Of a DNA stretch of 64,000 nt, positions 1 to 7,744 are shown one piece after another (the first letter of the stretch is position 1; every line of letters starts with the position of its first letter). The notes below the pieces were generated by a model. It was not told the DNA's origin. It saw nothing but the letters and a program-made list of their open reading frames with translations, and did no database searches. Origin of the DNA: Methanobacterium_B sp963825335 (GTDB lineage: Archaea > Methanobacteriota > Methanobacteria > Methanobacteriales > Methanobacteriaceae). The DNA lies in assembly GCA_963825335.1 (NCBI GenBank), contig CAWGSP010000001.1:1364001-1428000 (forward strand), read 5' to 3'. The translations under genes were made by a program, and so were the position numbers.

Positions 1-558
1 ATTATAGGACTCCAATTCTTCAGGGTTCATATCGTAGAGTTTGTATTGGTCAAGATCGTATTTGGTGGATGAGGTTAGTAAGGTGTTTAATTTTGAATAA
101 AATTCCCCTGCTATATCGTCAAATAGGTCGATTCCCATATATGCAAGTAATGGGATGAATACAGGTTCTGCAAATGGGTAGTAGATAGCCGAGTTTGGGT
201 TTATGTTCTCACGCACATGAACAATGATTTCTACCAAATCTTTGGGTCTTTTCATCAATTCCTCTGGATTTGCTATCATCAGAACATTGACACCCAGTTC
301 TTCTAATTCTTCGGCGCACTGAACCCTCAATTCTGGATATTTGGAACCATGTATTACCCCAATACCATCTACACCACACAACTTAGCATATTCCACAGTA
401 CTATAAACAGACCATGATGCAAGTGCCTTTGGTACGTTGTAGGGCATTGCTTCGTCTTTTAATATAGTTAATGAGCTTTTATCTATTATTGCTGGAGTTT
501 CCATTTCAGAGTATTTTCCAAGTCTTGCTGGGCCGTCATGCATTTTTATTTCCATCAT
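1..558 (-). CDS. Archaeosine synthase-like (ArcS/TGT-related) protein, partial
   Basis: Reading runs from ATG at 558 off the left edge, 186 codons with no stop, so the C-terminal part is missing. The N-terminus has a TGT-like opening (ARLGKYSEMETPAII) and later a P-F-A-E-P...LLAYMGIDLFDD stretch that resembles the 'LAYLGVDLFD' segment of archaeal tRNA-guanine transglycosylase paralogues. Family knowledge: ArcS converts preQ0 at position 15 of tRNA toward archaeosine. Two adjacent ATGs (558 and 555) are possible; a GTGAT site lies just upstream. Divergent from hdrC. The family assignment rests on motif memory and could be a related TGT-fold paralogue. Confidence 0.6.
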   Translation of the reverse strand, partial: MMEIKMHDGPARLGKYSEMETPAIIDKSSLTILKDEAMPYNVPKALASWSVYSTVEYAKLCGVDGIGVIHGSKYPELRVQCAEELEELGVNVLMIANPEELMKRPKDLVEIIVHVRENINPNSAIYYPFAEPVFIPLLAYMGIDLFDDIAGEFYSKLNTLLTSSTKYDLDQYKLYDMNPEELESYN

Positions 559-677
559 ATTGATCACAAAGGGTTACATTCTTTAGTATGAATTATTAAT
601 GACAAAATAAATTTTATTATACAACAATATAAGTTGATCCTCAAGTCTAATGTTATTTTCTATATAAACAATACAAA

Positions 678-702
678 GACTGTAACCTAAATGGTTACAG
701 TC
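678..702. promoter_or_regulatory. Perfect inverted repeat upstream of hdrCB, candidate operator
   Basis: GACTGTAACC and GGTTACAGTC are perfect 10-bp reverse complements separated by TAAAT. They lie in the 253-bp divergent gap between the ArcS-like gene and hdrC, about 20 bp upstream of the hdr TATA box. A further GGTTACA half-site lies near 571-577. Symmetry and position suggest a dimeric regulator binding site; the regulator is unknown. Confidence 0.6.
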
Positions 703-718
703 AAAGATTTTCGCACAA

Positions 719-729
719 GGTATATAAGG
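719..729 (+). promoter_or_regulatory. TATA box for hdrCB
   Basis: The sequence GGTATATAAGG is a good archaeal TATA element. It predicts transcription start near 750 and a leader of about 60 nt before the ATG at 812. Position and sequence only. Confidence 0.55.
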
Positions 730-811
730 TCAAAGATCATACAACGATATGAAAATCACAAGTTTTCACATATGGTCCGAAAATGATCATTTGATCAGGG
801 CGTGAAACAGA

Positions 812-1768
812 ATGAAAACATTAAAACGCTTAAAAAATTTGTTAAGTGGAGAAGAAAATAAAGAAGAAGAGAATACAGAGACTCCGCAAGGAGAAACACC
901 AAAAACATCGATGGATCCTTCTAATGACAAAAAAGAAGAAACTCCAAAATCAAACCAAGACACCTCAAAACCAGAAACTCAAAAGGTAGAAGTTACAAAA
1001 ACCAAAGCAGAGGATGTCAAAACCAAAGTAGTTGCTGAGGAAGATAAATCTAAATCCAAAGTAGTTGCTGAGGAAAATAAACTTGAATCCAAAGTAGTTG
1101 CTGAGGAAGATAAACCTAAAACAGAAGATATTAAAACCAAATCTTCAAAACCAGAAAAAATAGAAGAAGTTAAACCTGAAAAGTCCAAAACAGAAAGGAG
1201 TGGTAAAATGACTTTACTCGAAGGAAGAGAAGTAGATACTATAACTCGTAAAAATATTGATACAGATTTCAAACAAGAAATTATGGATGCAGGAGCAGAA
1301 TCAGTAGCACTGTGTTTCCAGTGTGGAACATGCACAGGTGCATGTCCTTCAGGAAGAAGAACACCTTACAGGATCAGGAATGTTGTAAGAAAGTCCGTAA
1401 TGGGACTAAAAGATGAAGTAATATCTGATGATACAATTTGGATGTGCTCAACTTGTTACGAATGCCAAGAAAGATGTCCTAGAGGAATTAAAATTGTGGA
1501 CGTTGTAAAAACTGTGAGAAACTTCGCAGCACAGGCAGGATACATGGCACCAGCACACAAAATGACAGGTTCATTCGTAATAAAAACAGGACACGGTGTC
1601 CCTATAAACGATAAAACTATTGCACTCAGAAAAAGCGTTGGACTAGACGAACTACCACCAACAACCCATCAGTTCCCAGAAGCACTCGAAGAAGTACAGA
1701 AAATAGTCAAGGCCACAGGATTCGACAATCTTATAGGCTGGAACTGGGAAAAAGCGGAGCTAGAATAA
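812..1768 (+). CDS. hdrC: CoB-CoM heterodisulfide reductase subunit C, with N-terminal extension
   Basis: HdrC carries electrons between HdrA and HdrB in the cytoplasmic HdrABC complex that reduces CoM-S-S-CoB. Two [4Fe-4S] motifs are visible in the last 186 residues: CFQCGTCTGACP and CSTCYECQERCP. The open frame begins at 812 and adds 132 Lys/Glu/Pro/Thr-rich residues that are probably disordered and contain three 11-residue repeats. A strong AGGAG site at 1196-1200 precedes an in-frame ATG at 1208, so a standard-length HdrC (MTLLEGREVDT...) could be made alone. A weaker GGCGTGA precedes 812. Whether the extension is made, or serves only as a leader, is unresolved. hdrB follows after 12 bp. 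Confidence 0.95.
   Translation: MKTLKRLKNLLSGEENKEEENTETPQGETPKTSMDPSNDKKEETPKSNQDTSKPETQKVEVTKTKAEDVKTKVVAEEDKSKSKVVAEENKLESKVVAEEDKPKTEDIKTKSSKPEKIEEVKPEKSKTERSGKMTLLEGREVDTITRKNIDTDFKQEIMDAGAESVALCFQCGTCTGACPSGRRTPYRIRNVVRKSVMGLKDEVISDDTIWMCSTCYECQERCPRGIKIVDVVKTVRNFAAQAGYMAPAHKMTGSFVIKTGHGVPINDKTIALRKSVGLDELPPTTHQFPEALEEVQKIVKATGFDNLIGWNWEKAELE
1025..1123 (+). repeat. Three 33-bp tandem repeats in the HdrC extension
   Basis: Three consecutive units (1025-1057, 1058-1090, 1091-1123) encode KVVAEEDKSKS, KVVAEENKLES and KVVAEEDKPKT. The first 18 bases are identical in all units, which points to recent tandem duplication, and the frame is kept. Confidence 0.9.
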
Positions 1769-1780
1769 GGAGGAATCACT

Positions 1781-2677
1781 ATGGCATTTGCATATTTCTT
1801 AGGATGTATAATGAACAACAGATACCCTGGAATTGAAAAGGCAACCAGGATAATGATGGACAAACTCGACGTTGAGCTTGTAGATATGGAAGGAGCATCA
1901 TGCTGCCCAGCACCTGGTGTTTTTGGCTCATTCGATAAAACAACATGGGCTGCTATCGCTGCTCGAAACATAACCATAGCCGAAGACATGGGTACCGACG
2001 TCATGACAGAATGTAATGGATGTTTCGGTTCACTTTACGAAACTAACCATCTTCTCAAAGAAGATGAAGCCATGATGGAAAAAATTAACGGTGTTCTTGC
2101 AGAAGCTGGAAGAGAGTTCAAAGGAGAAGTTAACGTAAGGCACTTCGCAGAAATACTCTACAATGATGTGGGATTAGACAAGCTTTCAGAAGCTGTTGAA
2201 AAACCATTAAACCTCAACGTAGCAGTACACTACGGCTGCCATTTCCTCAAACCAAGTGCAGAAATTAACATCGATAACCCACACAAACCAACCATATTAG
2301 ACGAACTTGTAGAAGTAACAGGTGCAAAATCTGTTGACTACAGAGACAAGATGATGTGCTGTGGTGCAGGCGGAGGTCTACGTTCCCGTGACCTAGATGT
2401 TACACTCGACTACACCAAGGAAAAACTCGACAACATGACAGACGCAGGAGTAGATGCAATAGTCAATGTATGTCCATTCTGCCATCTTCAATTTGATGTT
2501 GGTCAGACAGAAGTCAACAAGAAATACGGTACAGATTACAAAATACCTGTTTTCCACCTTGCTCAACTCTACGGACTTGCAATGGGACTGAAAAAAGAGG
2601 ATTTAACCGTAGATGCTCACATAACAAGCACAGACTCTGCAATCCAAAAACTTGACGAGATCACTGGAGGAGAATAA
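1781..2677 (+). CDS. hdrB: CoB-CoM heterodisulfide reductase subunit B
   Basis: This is the catalytic subunit that splits the CoM-CoB heterodisulfide at non-cubane [4Fe-4S] clusters. Both CCG-type cysteine regions are present: C9, CC at 41-42 and ECNGC near 78-81 in the first half, then a Cys-His (HYGCH), MMCCGAGGG and NVCPFCH in the second. At 298 residues it has the normal length. The start is well supported by AAGGAGG just upstream. It is the second gene of the hdrCB unit; no hdrA is in this window, as is usual where hdrA sits elsewhere. A T-rich tract follows. Confidence 0.96.
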   Translation: MAFAYFLGCIMNNRYPGIEKATRIMMDKLDVELVDMEGASCCPAPGVFGSFDKTTWAAIAARNITIAEDMGTDVMTECNGCFGSLYETNHLLKEDEAMMEKINGVLAEAGREFKGEVNVRHFAEILYNDVGLDKLSEAVEKPLNLNVAVHYGCHFLKPSAEINIDNPHKPTILDELVEVTGAKSVDYRDKMMCCGAGGGLRSRDLDVTLDYTKEKLDNMTDAGVDAIVNVCPFCHLQFDVGQTEVNKKYGTDYKIPVFHLAQLYGLAMGLKKEDLTVDAHITSTDSAIQKLDEITGGE

Positions 2678-2689
2678 ATTCACCTCCTT

Positions 2690-2709
2690 AATTTTATTTC
2701 TTTTTTTAA
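2690..2709 (+). terminator. T-rich terminator after hdrB
   Basis: A run of T-rich sequence (TTTTATTTCTTTTTTTAAAG) starts about 12 bp after the hdrB stop. Archaeal termination is often directed by oligo-T on the non-template strand. No strong hairpin is visible. Confidence 0.45.
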
Positions 2710-2786
2710 AGCTCTTTTAAATCGGATTAACTATTAATTTTGATAATAAAAATTATTAAAGATCGAAGTAGAAATTTTGATCTGAT

Positions 2787-2797
2787 TTTATATATAG
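2787..2797 (+). promoter_or_regulatory. TATA box for the DUF749-like/DUF2096 pair
   Basis: TTTATATATAG lies about 50 bp upstream of the first gene of the pair, suggesting transcription apart from hdrCB. Confidence 0.5.
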
Positions 2798-2844
2798 TCA
2801 TTAACAAATTTATTATTACTAAAAAAAAATAAGAGGTGTTTTTT

Positions 2845-3111
2845 TTGTTCGTTGCAAGTCTAGTTGGAATATTCACATCTAAAGAACTACCTAAAGAGTA
2901 CGGGCCATTTGTACAGCATAAAGCAGCAATAGAGAAAAAAACTATTGAAGATAATGAAGAAATTGCTATATTGAATATAGCCGGTACAAAAAGTAATCAT
3001 GTACTATTTTTGAACTCTTACTCTAATATCAATGAAATTATCGAAGAATTAAAAAATGTTGATGCTGAAATCAATTACAACAGCAAGAAGATATTGGAAG
3101 CCCATATATGA
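2845..3111 (+). CDS. Small protein, probably DUF749 / MTH1880 family
   Basis: An 88-residue acidic protein with no recognised catalytic motif. Its size and its place immediately after hdrCB match the small MTH1880 protein of Methanothermobacter, reported as a calcium-binding structural-genomics target; I infer the match from size and neighbourhood, not from an alignment. TTG at 2845 is preferred because GAGGTG (2833-2838) then serves as ribosome binding site with 6-nt spacing. A GTG at 2836 would place the site inside the start. Its stop overlaps the next start (ATGA at 3108-3111), so the two are probably translated together. Confidence 0.7.
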   Translation: MFVASLVGIFTSKELPKEYGPFVQHKAAIEKKTIEDNEEIAILNIAGTKSNHVLFLNSYSNINEIIEELKNVDAEINYNSKKILEAHI

Positions 3112-3644
3112 ACGATATACCCGCTGAACAGACATGGATGGTCCTAGCCGAACTTTTAACAAATCTAAGGAAGAGGGATGTTCAGATAGATCCCAAGATC
3201 AACAAGGAACTCAGTCTGGCGAAAACCACCATAAACTTCTACAAAGTTAACCCAGCAGATCCAGAAAGGATGAACGAAATAAAAAGGATCAACGAATTTC
3301 TTAACAATGTACAAGAAAAGTTATTAGACCTTGCAGAACTTGAAGGAAAGGACTACAAGGACCAGTGGTTGGAAAAGCTTATAAAAGTATCTCGTGGTGA
3401 AAAACTCTACAATGTTCCTGATAAAAAATCAAAATTTGTTGTTGGGGCCCCTGCAGGATTTTCAATGGTCAGAGTGACGTTCAAGACACCAATACATGAG
3501 GAAAGGGTTCAAGAAATTGCAGAATACAACAATGTCATAATTGAATTTCAGACAGACCATCTAGTTGTGATATATGGTGATAAAGAAAACATTCAAAACA
3601 GTTTAAAAGAAATTGCATCGTTCTTCACAGAACAAGTAGAATAG
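3108..3644 (+). CDS. DUF2096 family protein
   Basis: A 178-residue soluble protein of a family restricted to methanogenic archaea, with function unknown. The N-terminal half is mostly helical and charged. The C-terminal half (after about residue 110) alternates short strands and helices, with a conserved-looking GAPAGFSMVRVTFKTPIHEERVQ-type segment split by prolines. It starts inside the stop of the preceding DUF749-like gene, which implies coupled translation and a possible joint role. Family name is from recollection of the conserved neighbourhood. Confidence 0.7.
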   Translation: MNDIPAEQTWMVLAELLTNLRKRDVQIDPKINKELSLAKTTINFYKVNPADPERMNEIKRINEFLNNVQEKLLDLAELEGKDYKDQWLEKLIKVSRGEKLYNVPDKKSKFVVGAPAGFSMVRVTFKTPIHEERVQEIAEYNNVIIEFQTDHLVVIYGDKENIQNSLKEIASFFTEQVE

Positions 3645-3786
3645 GATGTAACTGATTATCCAGTTGATGTTTCAAAAAAATTATTTTTACACCTTTTTAT
3701 TTTCAAAACCAACTGTAATCATATTTATGCATCAAGGTCATATATTTACAGGAATTTAACGAAACCAAAACTTCGAGTTGATTATC

Positions 3787-4464
3787 ATGAAAATATTAGC
3801 CATAAGTGACATTCACAGTAAACACCTCAAGATCATGAACTTCCTTAAAAAAAATTCTGTGGACTTGATCATAATAGCAGGTGATATCACAGAATTCGGA
3901 CCATGCGAACTTGGAGAAGAGATATTAAATGATATAAGTTCATTCAACATTCCTGTTCTAGCAATACCTGGAAACTGCGATCCTTTAAATATTCACGGGT
4001 TTATAGACAATTCAGATGCCACAAACCTGCATGGTAGAACGGTTACCATTAAAGAATTGGGCATATGTGGATTTGGAGGTTCGAATCCTACTCCATTCAA
4101 AACTCCAATGGAGTTCGACGAAGTAGAAATTTATGATAGGACGAAAAAAGTTAGTAAAGATATCAAAGACCATAAGATTAGTATTCTGGTGACTCACGTG
4201 CCTCCGATAAATACCAAAACCGATGTACTTCCGAATGGTACTCATGTTGGTAGTGATGCTATTAGGAGGGTGGTAGAAGAATTACAACCATCCATCAACA
4301 TATGTGGACATATTCATGAGTCAAGAGCAGTAGATCAGATAGGAAGTACAATTATCATCAATCCTGGAATGCTCTCTGCTGGTTATGGATGTTTGATCAA
4401 TATAGACGATTCTGATGAGGAAGATATCAAGATCGAACCAGAGTTCATAAAAATTCAGGATTAA
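3787..4464 (+). CDS. Calcineurin-like metallophosphoesterase
   Basis: A 225-residue enzyme with the metal-binding series of the family in order: SDIHSK (D and H), GDITEFG, GNCD, THVPP and GHIHES. These residues hold a di-metal centre that cleaves phosphomono- or diesters; the substrate cannot be read from sequence. GNCD replaces the commoner GN[HD] motif, as in several archaeal members. ATG at 3787 is preferred over TTG at 3778 because the protein then opens directly with the first strand (MKILAISDIH). It stands alone, with a TTG-start gene downstream after about 100 bp. Confidence 0.9.
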   Translation: MKILAISDIHSKHLKIMNFLKKNSVDLIIIAGDITEFGPCELGEEILNDISSFNIPVLAIPGNCDPLNIHGFIDNSDATNLHGRTVTIKELGICGFGGSNPTPFKTPMEFDEVEIYDRTKKVSKDIKDHKISILVTHVPPINTKTDVLPNGTHVGSDAIRRVVEELQPSINICGHIHESRAVDQIGSTIIINPGMLSAGYGCLINIDDSDEEDIKIEPEFIKIQD

Positions 4465-4566
4465 TATCGAAAATAATTTAAGTTGTGGTAACATAACCTA
4501 ATTGTATTTTAATGTTTTAATATTATACATTTTTTATGCCTGAATTTAATTTTTTGAGGTGACAAG

Positions 4567-5505
4567 TTGAAAGTTATAATGGTAGAAGGGCAAGTAGGAG
4601 GAAAAAAGTATAGGGAACCCTTTTCAAAAGGAGTTCTTTCAAGGTCTTTAACACGGGCTGAGATGGATCCTGATAAAGCATATACCTTCGCATCCCAGAT
4701 AGAGGCATACCTTATTGATGAAAATATTAATGTCATTGGTCTAGAAGACCTTGTAAGAATTGTACGCGAAAAGCTCAAAGAAGAAGATGAGACGATTGCT
4801 GAGAAGTACAGGATCTGGAAACGGATAAGACAATGTGACGAACCACTCATTGTATTGATAGGAGGTTCCTCGGGTGTTGGAACATCATCCATAGCATTTG
4901 AGGTTGCTAACCGCCTCGGAATACGTAACATGATAAGTACAGATATGATACGTGAGGTAATGCGTAAAATTGTATCAAAGGATCTTCTACCAACAATATA
5001 TGAATCGAGTTATACAGCATACCGTTCACTCAGAATACCACCTCCACCAGAACTAGATGAAGTTTTAATCGGATTCCGTGACCATGTGGATACTGTTAGT
5101 ATAGGTGTAGAGGCAGTAATAGAAAGATCTCTTAAAGAAGGTATTAGCATTGTTATAGAGGGAGTTCACATAGTTCCGGGTTTCATAAGCGAGGATCTTG
5201 TTAATAAACACAATGTTGTCATGTTTGTGCTGACACTGCAAGACGAAGAAGTACACAAAGGAAGGTTCTACTCTCGTTGCAGACAAATGTGGGCTAGAAG
5301 ACCTCTTAAACGTTATATGAACTATTTTGGGGCTATTAGGCGTACTCATAAATATTTTGAAAGCCAAGCTAACAAGCATCACATTCCTGTTATTGAAAAT
5401 ATCGATGTTACAACAACAATAGATTCCATTATAGAAAATATTACAAAGACCTATGGGAGTGATGAAGATGTTGGAAAAGATAAAAGTGAAAGATGTGATG
5501 ACTAA
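4567..5505 (+). CDS. pgk2: 2-phosphoglycerate kinase
   Basis: A 312-residue protein with an N-terminal ATP-cone-like domain (about 1-90) and a P-loop kinase domain beginning at GGSSGVGTSS (about 99-108). Family role: phosphorylates 2-phosphoglycerate to 2,3-diphosphoglycerate, the precursor of cyclic 2,3-diphosphoglycerate, which methanogens accumulate. The EGVHIVPG segment in the second half is also typical. The start is TTG at 4567, preceded by GAGGTGA at 4556-4562. Its end overlaps the CBS gene by 38 bp, so the two are likely co-translated. The cyclase gene is not in the window. Confidence 0.9.
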   Translation: MKVIMVEGQVGGKKYREPFSKGVLSRSLTRAEMDPDKAYTFASQIEAYLIDENINVIGLEDLVRIVREKLKEEDETIAEKYRIWKRIRQCDEPLIVLIGGSSGVGTSSIAFEVANRLGIRNMISTDMIREVMRKIVSKDLLPTIYESSYTAYRSLRIPPPPELDEVLIGFRDHVDTVSIGVEAVIERSLKEGISIVIEGVHIVPGFISEDLVNKHNVVMFVLTLQDEEVHKGRFYSRCRQMWARRPLKRYMNYFGAIRRTHKYFESQANKHHIPVIENIDVTTTIDSIIENITKTYGSDEDVGKDKSERCDD

Positions 5506-5863
5506 GGAAGTAATAACTGTTCCTCCAAAAGAGGATGTTGTGTTTGCCTTTGAAAAACTAATGAAGTACAAACTGAGTTCTCTTCCCATTGTTGATGGAG
5601 AAGAACTTGTTGGTATTGTTACAGCAACAGATCTTGGACATAACCTTGTTCTGGACAAATATGAGATCGGAACCATTGTGGAAAATATCATGGTAAAGGA
5701 TGTTGTGTGTGTCACACCGGACGACAACCTTTTAACAACCGTCAAAAAAATGAATGAATTCGGTTCTGGAGGGGATATTATAAACCAGCTGGTTGTGGTC
5801 GAAAACAATAAGATAGTTGGGATAATCTCAGATGGAGATATTATAAGGGCGATTAAAATTTAA
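5468..5863 (+). CDS. Two-CBS-domain protein
   Basis: A 131-residue protein made of a CBS pair. Repeat 1 begins VKDVMTKEVITVPP and ends at LVGIVTATDLG; repeat 2 has IMVKDVVCVTPDD and ends IVGIISDGDIIRAI. CBS pairs bind adenosine nucleotides or S-adenosylmethionine and regulate partners. Its start lies inside the end of the 2-phosphoglycerate kinase gene, so sensing energy status for that enzyme is an attractive but untested inference. ATG at 5468 is chosen because GGAGTGAT sits 4-5 nt before it; ATGs at 5453 and 5462 are alternatives. Confidence 0.88.
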   Translation: MLEKIKVKDVMTKEVITVPPKEDVVFAFEKLMKYKLSSLPIVDGEELVGIVTATDLGHNLVLDKYEIGTIVENIMVKDVVCVTPDDNLLTTVKKMNEFGSGGDIINQLVVVENNKIVGIISDGDIIRAIKI

Positions 5864-5956
5864 GTATTTTAATTTACCTTTTATAGTTGCATATGATGAT
5901 TAAAAAAAGAATATTTGGAGGTATGCCTCCGAATAAAAAACCAGTTTTCCAATATT

Positions 5957-6367
5957 TTATTGAGGTGTAACACGGGGCTTAAAAGACTCACAGAGGCTTG
6001 GGAACTTTTTATTAAGTTCTGTATCTAATTTTTCAACGATCTCGATTTCTATTTCTTCGCTGTGTTTTGTATTAACTTTGAATAGTTTATCATCAATTTC
6101 CGCGTTTATGTACTCTGTTCCCATTGAAATTCCAAATTTAACAGGTTTTTTAGCGTCCATACTTTTTATAACATCTTCGATAATATCGTCGGTCAATTTT
6201 AATGCATCTGGATCTTCTTGGATATATGAATTATCAGCAGTGTGGATCTCCTTCAACAAAAAGGGAGAACATCCCTCTGTTCTGGCAGCTTTCCTGTTGG
6301 TCCAAAACAAAATGGTCATCAACTTTTTTCTTGAATCTAATTTACTATCAAATTCTAAAGTTTTCAT
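5957..6367 (-). CDS. Unrecognised protein co-transcribed with the flavodiiron protein
   Basis: A 136-residue soluble protein I do not recognise. It has one cysteine near residue 33 (EGCSPF) and one near the C-terminus (LCESF), a basic N-terminus (RKKLMTILFWTNRKAARTEG) and an acidic alternating C-terminal half. It starts 11 bp after the fprA-type gene with a clear GGAGGA site, so the two form an operon. By association it may work in oxygen or redox stress; nothing in the sequence itself shows this. Confidence 0.75.
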   Translation of the reverse strand: MKTLEFDSKLDSRKKLMTILFWTNRKAARTEGCSPFLLKEIHTADNSYIQEDPDALKLTDDIIEDVIKSMDAKKPVKFGISMGTEYINAEIDDKLFKVNTKHSEEIEIEIVEKLDTELNKKFPSLCESFKPRVTPQ

Positions 6368-6378
6368 AGAATTTCCTC

Positions 6379-7602
6379 CTACTTCTCTTTAATTTCTAAA
6401 CCAAGTTTAGCACCGATATCATAACATTTATCCAGGTCCTCGTCTGTGGGAACGTAAGATACCTTGATCTGATCGAATATATCGAATCCACATTTCTCAA
6501 GTTCTTCCGCTAATATTTTAGGTGCCTCTCCACTCCAGCCCAGGGAACCGAATGTAACAGCTTTCCTTTTAATACCGGTTCTTCCAAAGTTCAATCCGCG
6601 TAAATAAAATATCAAGTCTCCAATACTTGGATATATCTGATTGAACATTGTTGGAACACCAAACATTACGGCTTTACTGTCTAAAATATCCCTCACAATG
6701 TTGCTTCTTTCATCCACATGAAGGAAGTACATGGTTACATCGATGTCCTGACTCATGATTCCCTCTGCAAGAGCGTGTGCCATTAGTTTTGTTGAACCAT
6801 GCATTGTGTCAAATACTATCGTAACTTTATCCTCACATTTGCCTGTTGCCCATCCAGTGTAAGCATCGATGATCTTCATCGGGTCTGTCCATATCTGCCC
6901 ATGAGCCGGTGCAATCATCTTAATCTTGTCTAGTAAATCCAAGCTGCTTACTTGTTTGAATTTATTCATCACAAGTCCAGACAATGGTATGAGTAAGTTG
7001 GCATAAAACTTGGCTGCAGCATCCATAAGTACATGATCTGAAATCTCAGTGTCGAACCTTTCCTTGAAACAGAGGTGCTGACCAAAGGCATCGTTTGAAA
7101 ACAGTACACCACCTTCTAACAGTAGTGTGAACATACTATCTGGCCAATGGAGCATCTGAGCCTCGAGAAATACCAAATTTTTTCCACCGAGATCGATTGT
7201 GTCACCTGTCTTAACTATATTGAAGTCCACATTCTCGAGTGATGAGTAATGTAGTTTCAACCCTTTGACTGCTGCTGCTGTACAATAGACTGGGGCATTG
7301 GGGAATTTTTTACAGATTTCTGTTAGTGCACCACTATGATCCTTTTCAACATGATTCTGGATGATTATATCGATATTGAAATCTCTGTTTTCACGCATAC
7401 ATGCATCTTTGATTCTACCCCACATCTGCGCTGAAGTTCCAGGATATGTGTTGTCGATGAGTGTGATCTTATCACCGAATATAAGATAAGCATTGTAGGT
7501 AGTTCCATTGAGTGTATAACCGTGATAATCCCGCAAATCCCAGTCTAAAACCCCAACCCAGTATACACCATCATTTATTTTTATAGCATCAGCTTTCATC
7601 AT
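6379..7602 (-). CDS. fprA: F420H2 oxidase, FprA-type flavodiiron protein
   Basis: At 407 residues this has the family layout: an N-terminal beta-lactamase-like diiron domain and a C-terminal flavodoxin domain from about 255 (TIVFDTMHGSTKLMA, the FMN phosphate loop). The diiron ligands are readable: H84-x-E86-x-D88-H89 in NHVEKDH, the His in MLHWPDS, the Asp in SNDAFGQH and the His in APAHGQ. In methanogens FprA uses reduced F420 to reduce O2 to water, detoxifying oxygen. Two ATGs occur at the start (7602, 7599); GGAGGA spacing slightly favours the second. Leads an operon with a small unknown protein. Confidence 0.93.
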   Translation of the reverse strand: MMKADAIKINDGVYWVGVLDWDLRDYHGYTLNGTTYNAYLIFGDKITLIDNTYPGTSAQMWGRIKDACMRENRDFNIDIIIQNHVEKDHSGALTEICKKFPNAPVYCTAAAVKGLKLHYSSLENVDFNIVKTGDTIDLGGKNLVFLEAQMLHWPDSMFTLLLEGGVLFSNDAFGQHLCFKERFDTEISDHVLMDAAAKFYANLLIPLSGLVMNKFKQVSSLDLLDKIKMIAPAHGQIWTDPMKIIDAYTGWATGKCEDKVTIVFDTMHGSTKLMAHALAEGIMSQDIDVTMYFLHVDERSNIVRDILDSKAVMFGVPTMFNQIYPSIGDLIFYLRGLNFGRTGIKRKAVTFGSLGWSGEAPKILAEELEKCGFDIFDQIKVSYVPTDEDLDKCYDIGAKLGLEIKEK

Positions 7603-7650
7603 CTTTCCTCCGTAATTTTAAGAGTAACTGTATTAAATTATAAGTCTCGT

Positions 7651-7662
7651 TCTATATATTTT
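7651..7662 (-). promoter_or_regulatory. TATA box upstream of fprA
   Basis: On the minus strand AAATATATAGA lies about 50 bp upstream of the fprA start, giving a predicted leader of 25-30 nt that ends in GGAGGA. Confidence 0.5.
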
Positions 7663-7744
7663 TTTATGAATACAAGGTAGAAGATGTTATCTGGATATAT
7701 GCACTATCATATAAGAAAAATAATGAAAATCACAGGCCTAAATT

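Noticed and set aside
1025..1123. CRISPR-like repeats in hdrC
   Set aside because: Units abut with no spacers and are in-frame coding repeats.
979..1335. Minus-strand ORF opposite hdrC with Ser/Leu-rich repeats
   Set aside because: It is the antisense shadow of the 33-bp repeats and cluster motifs of HdrC.
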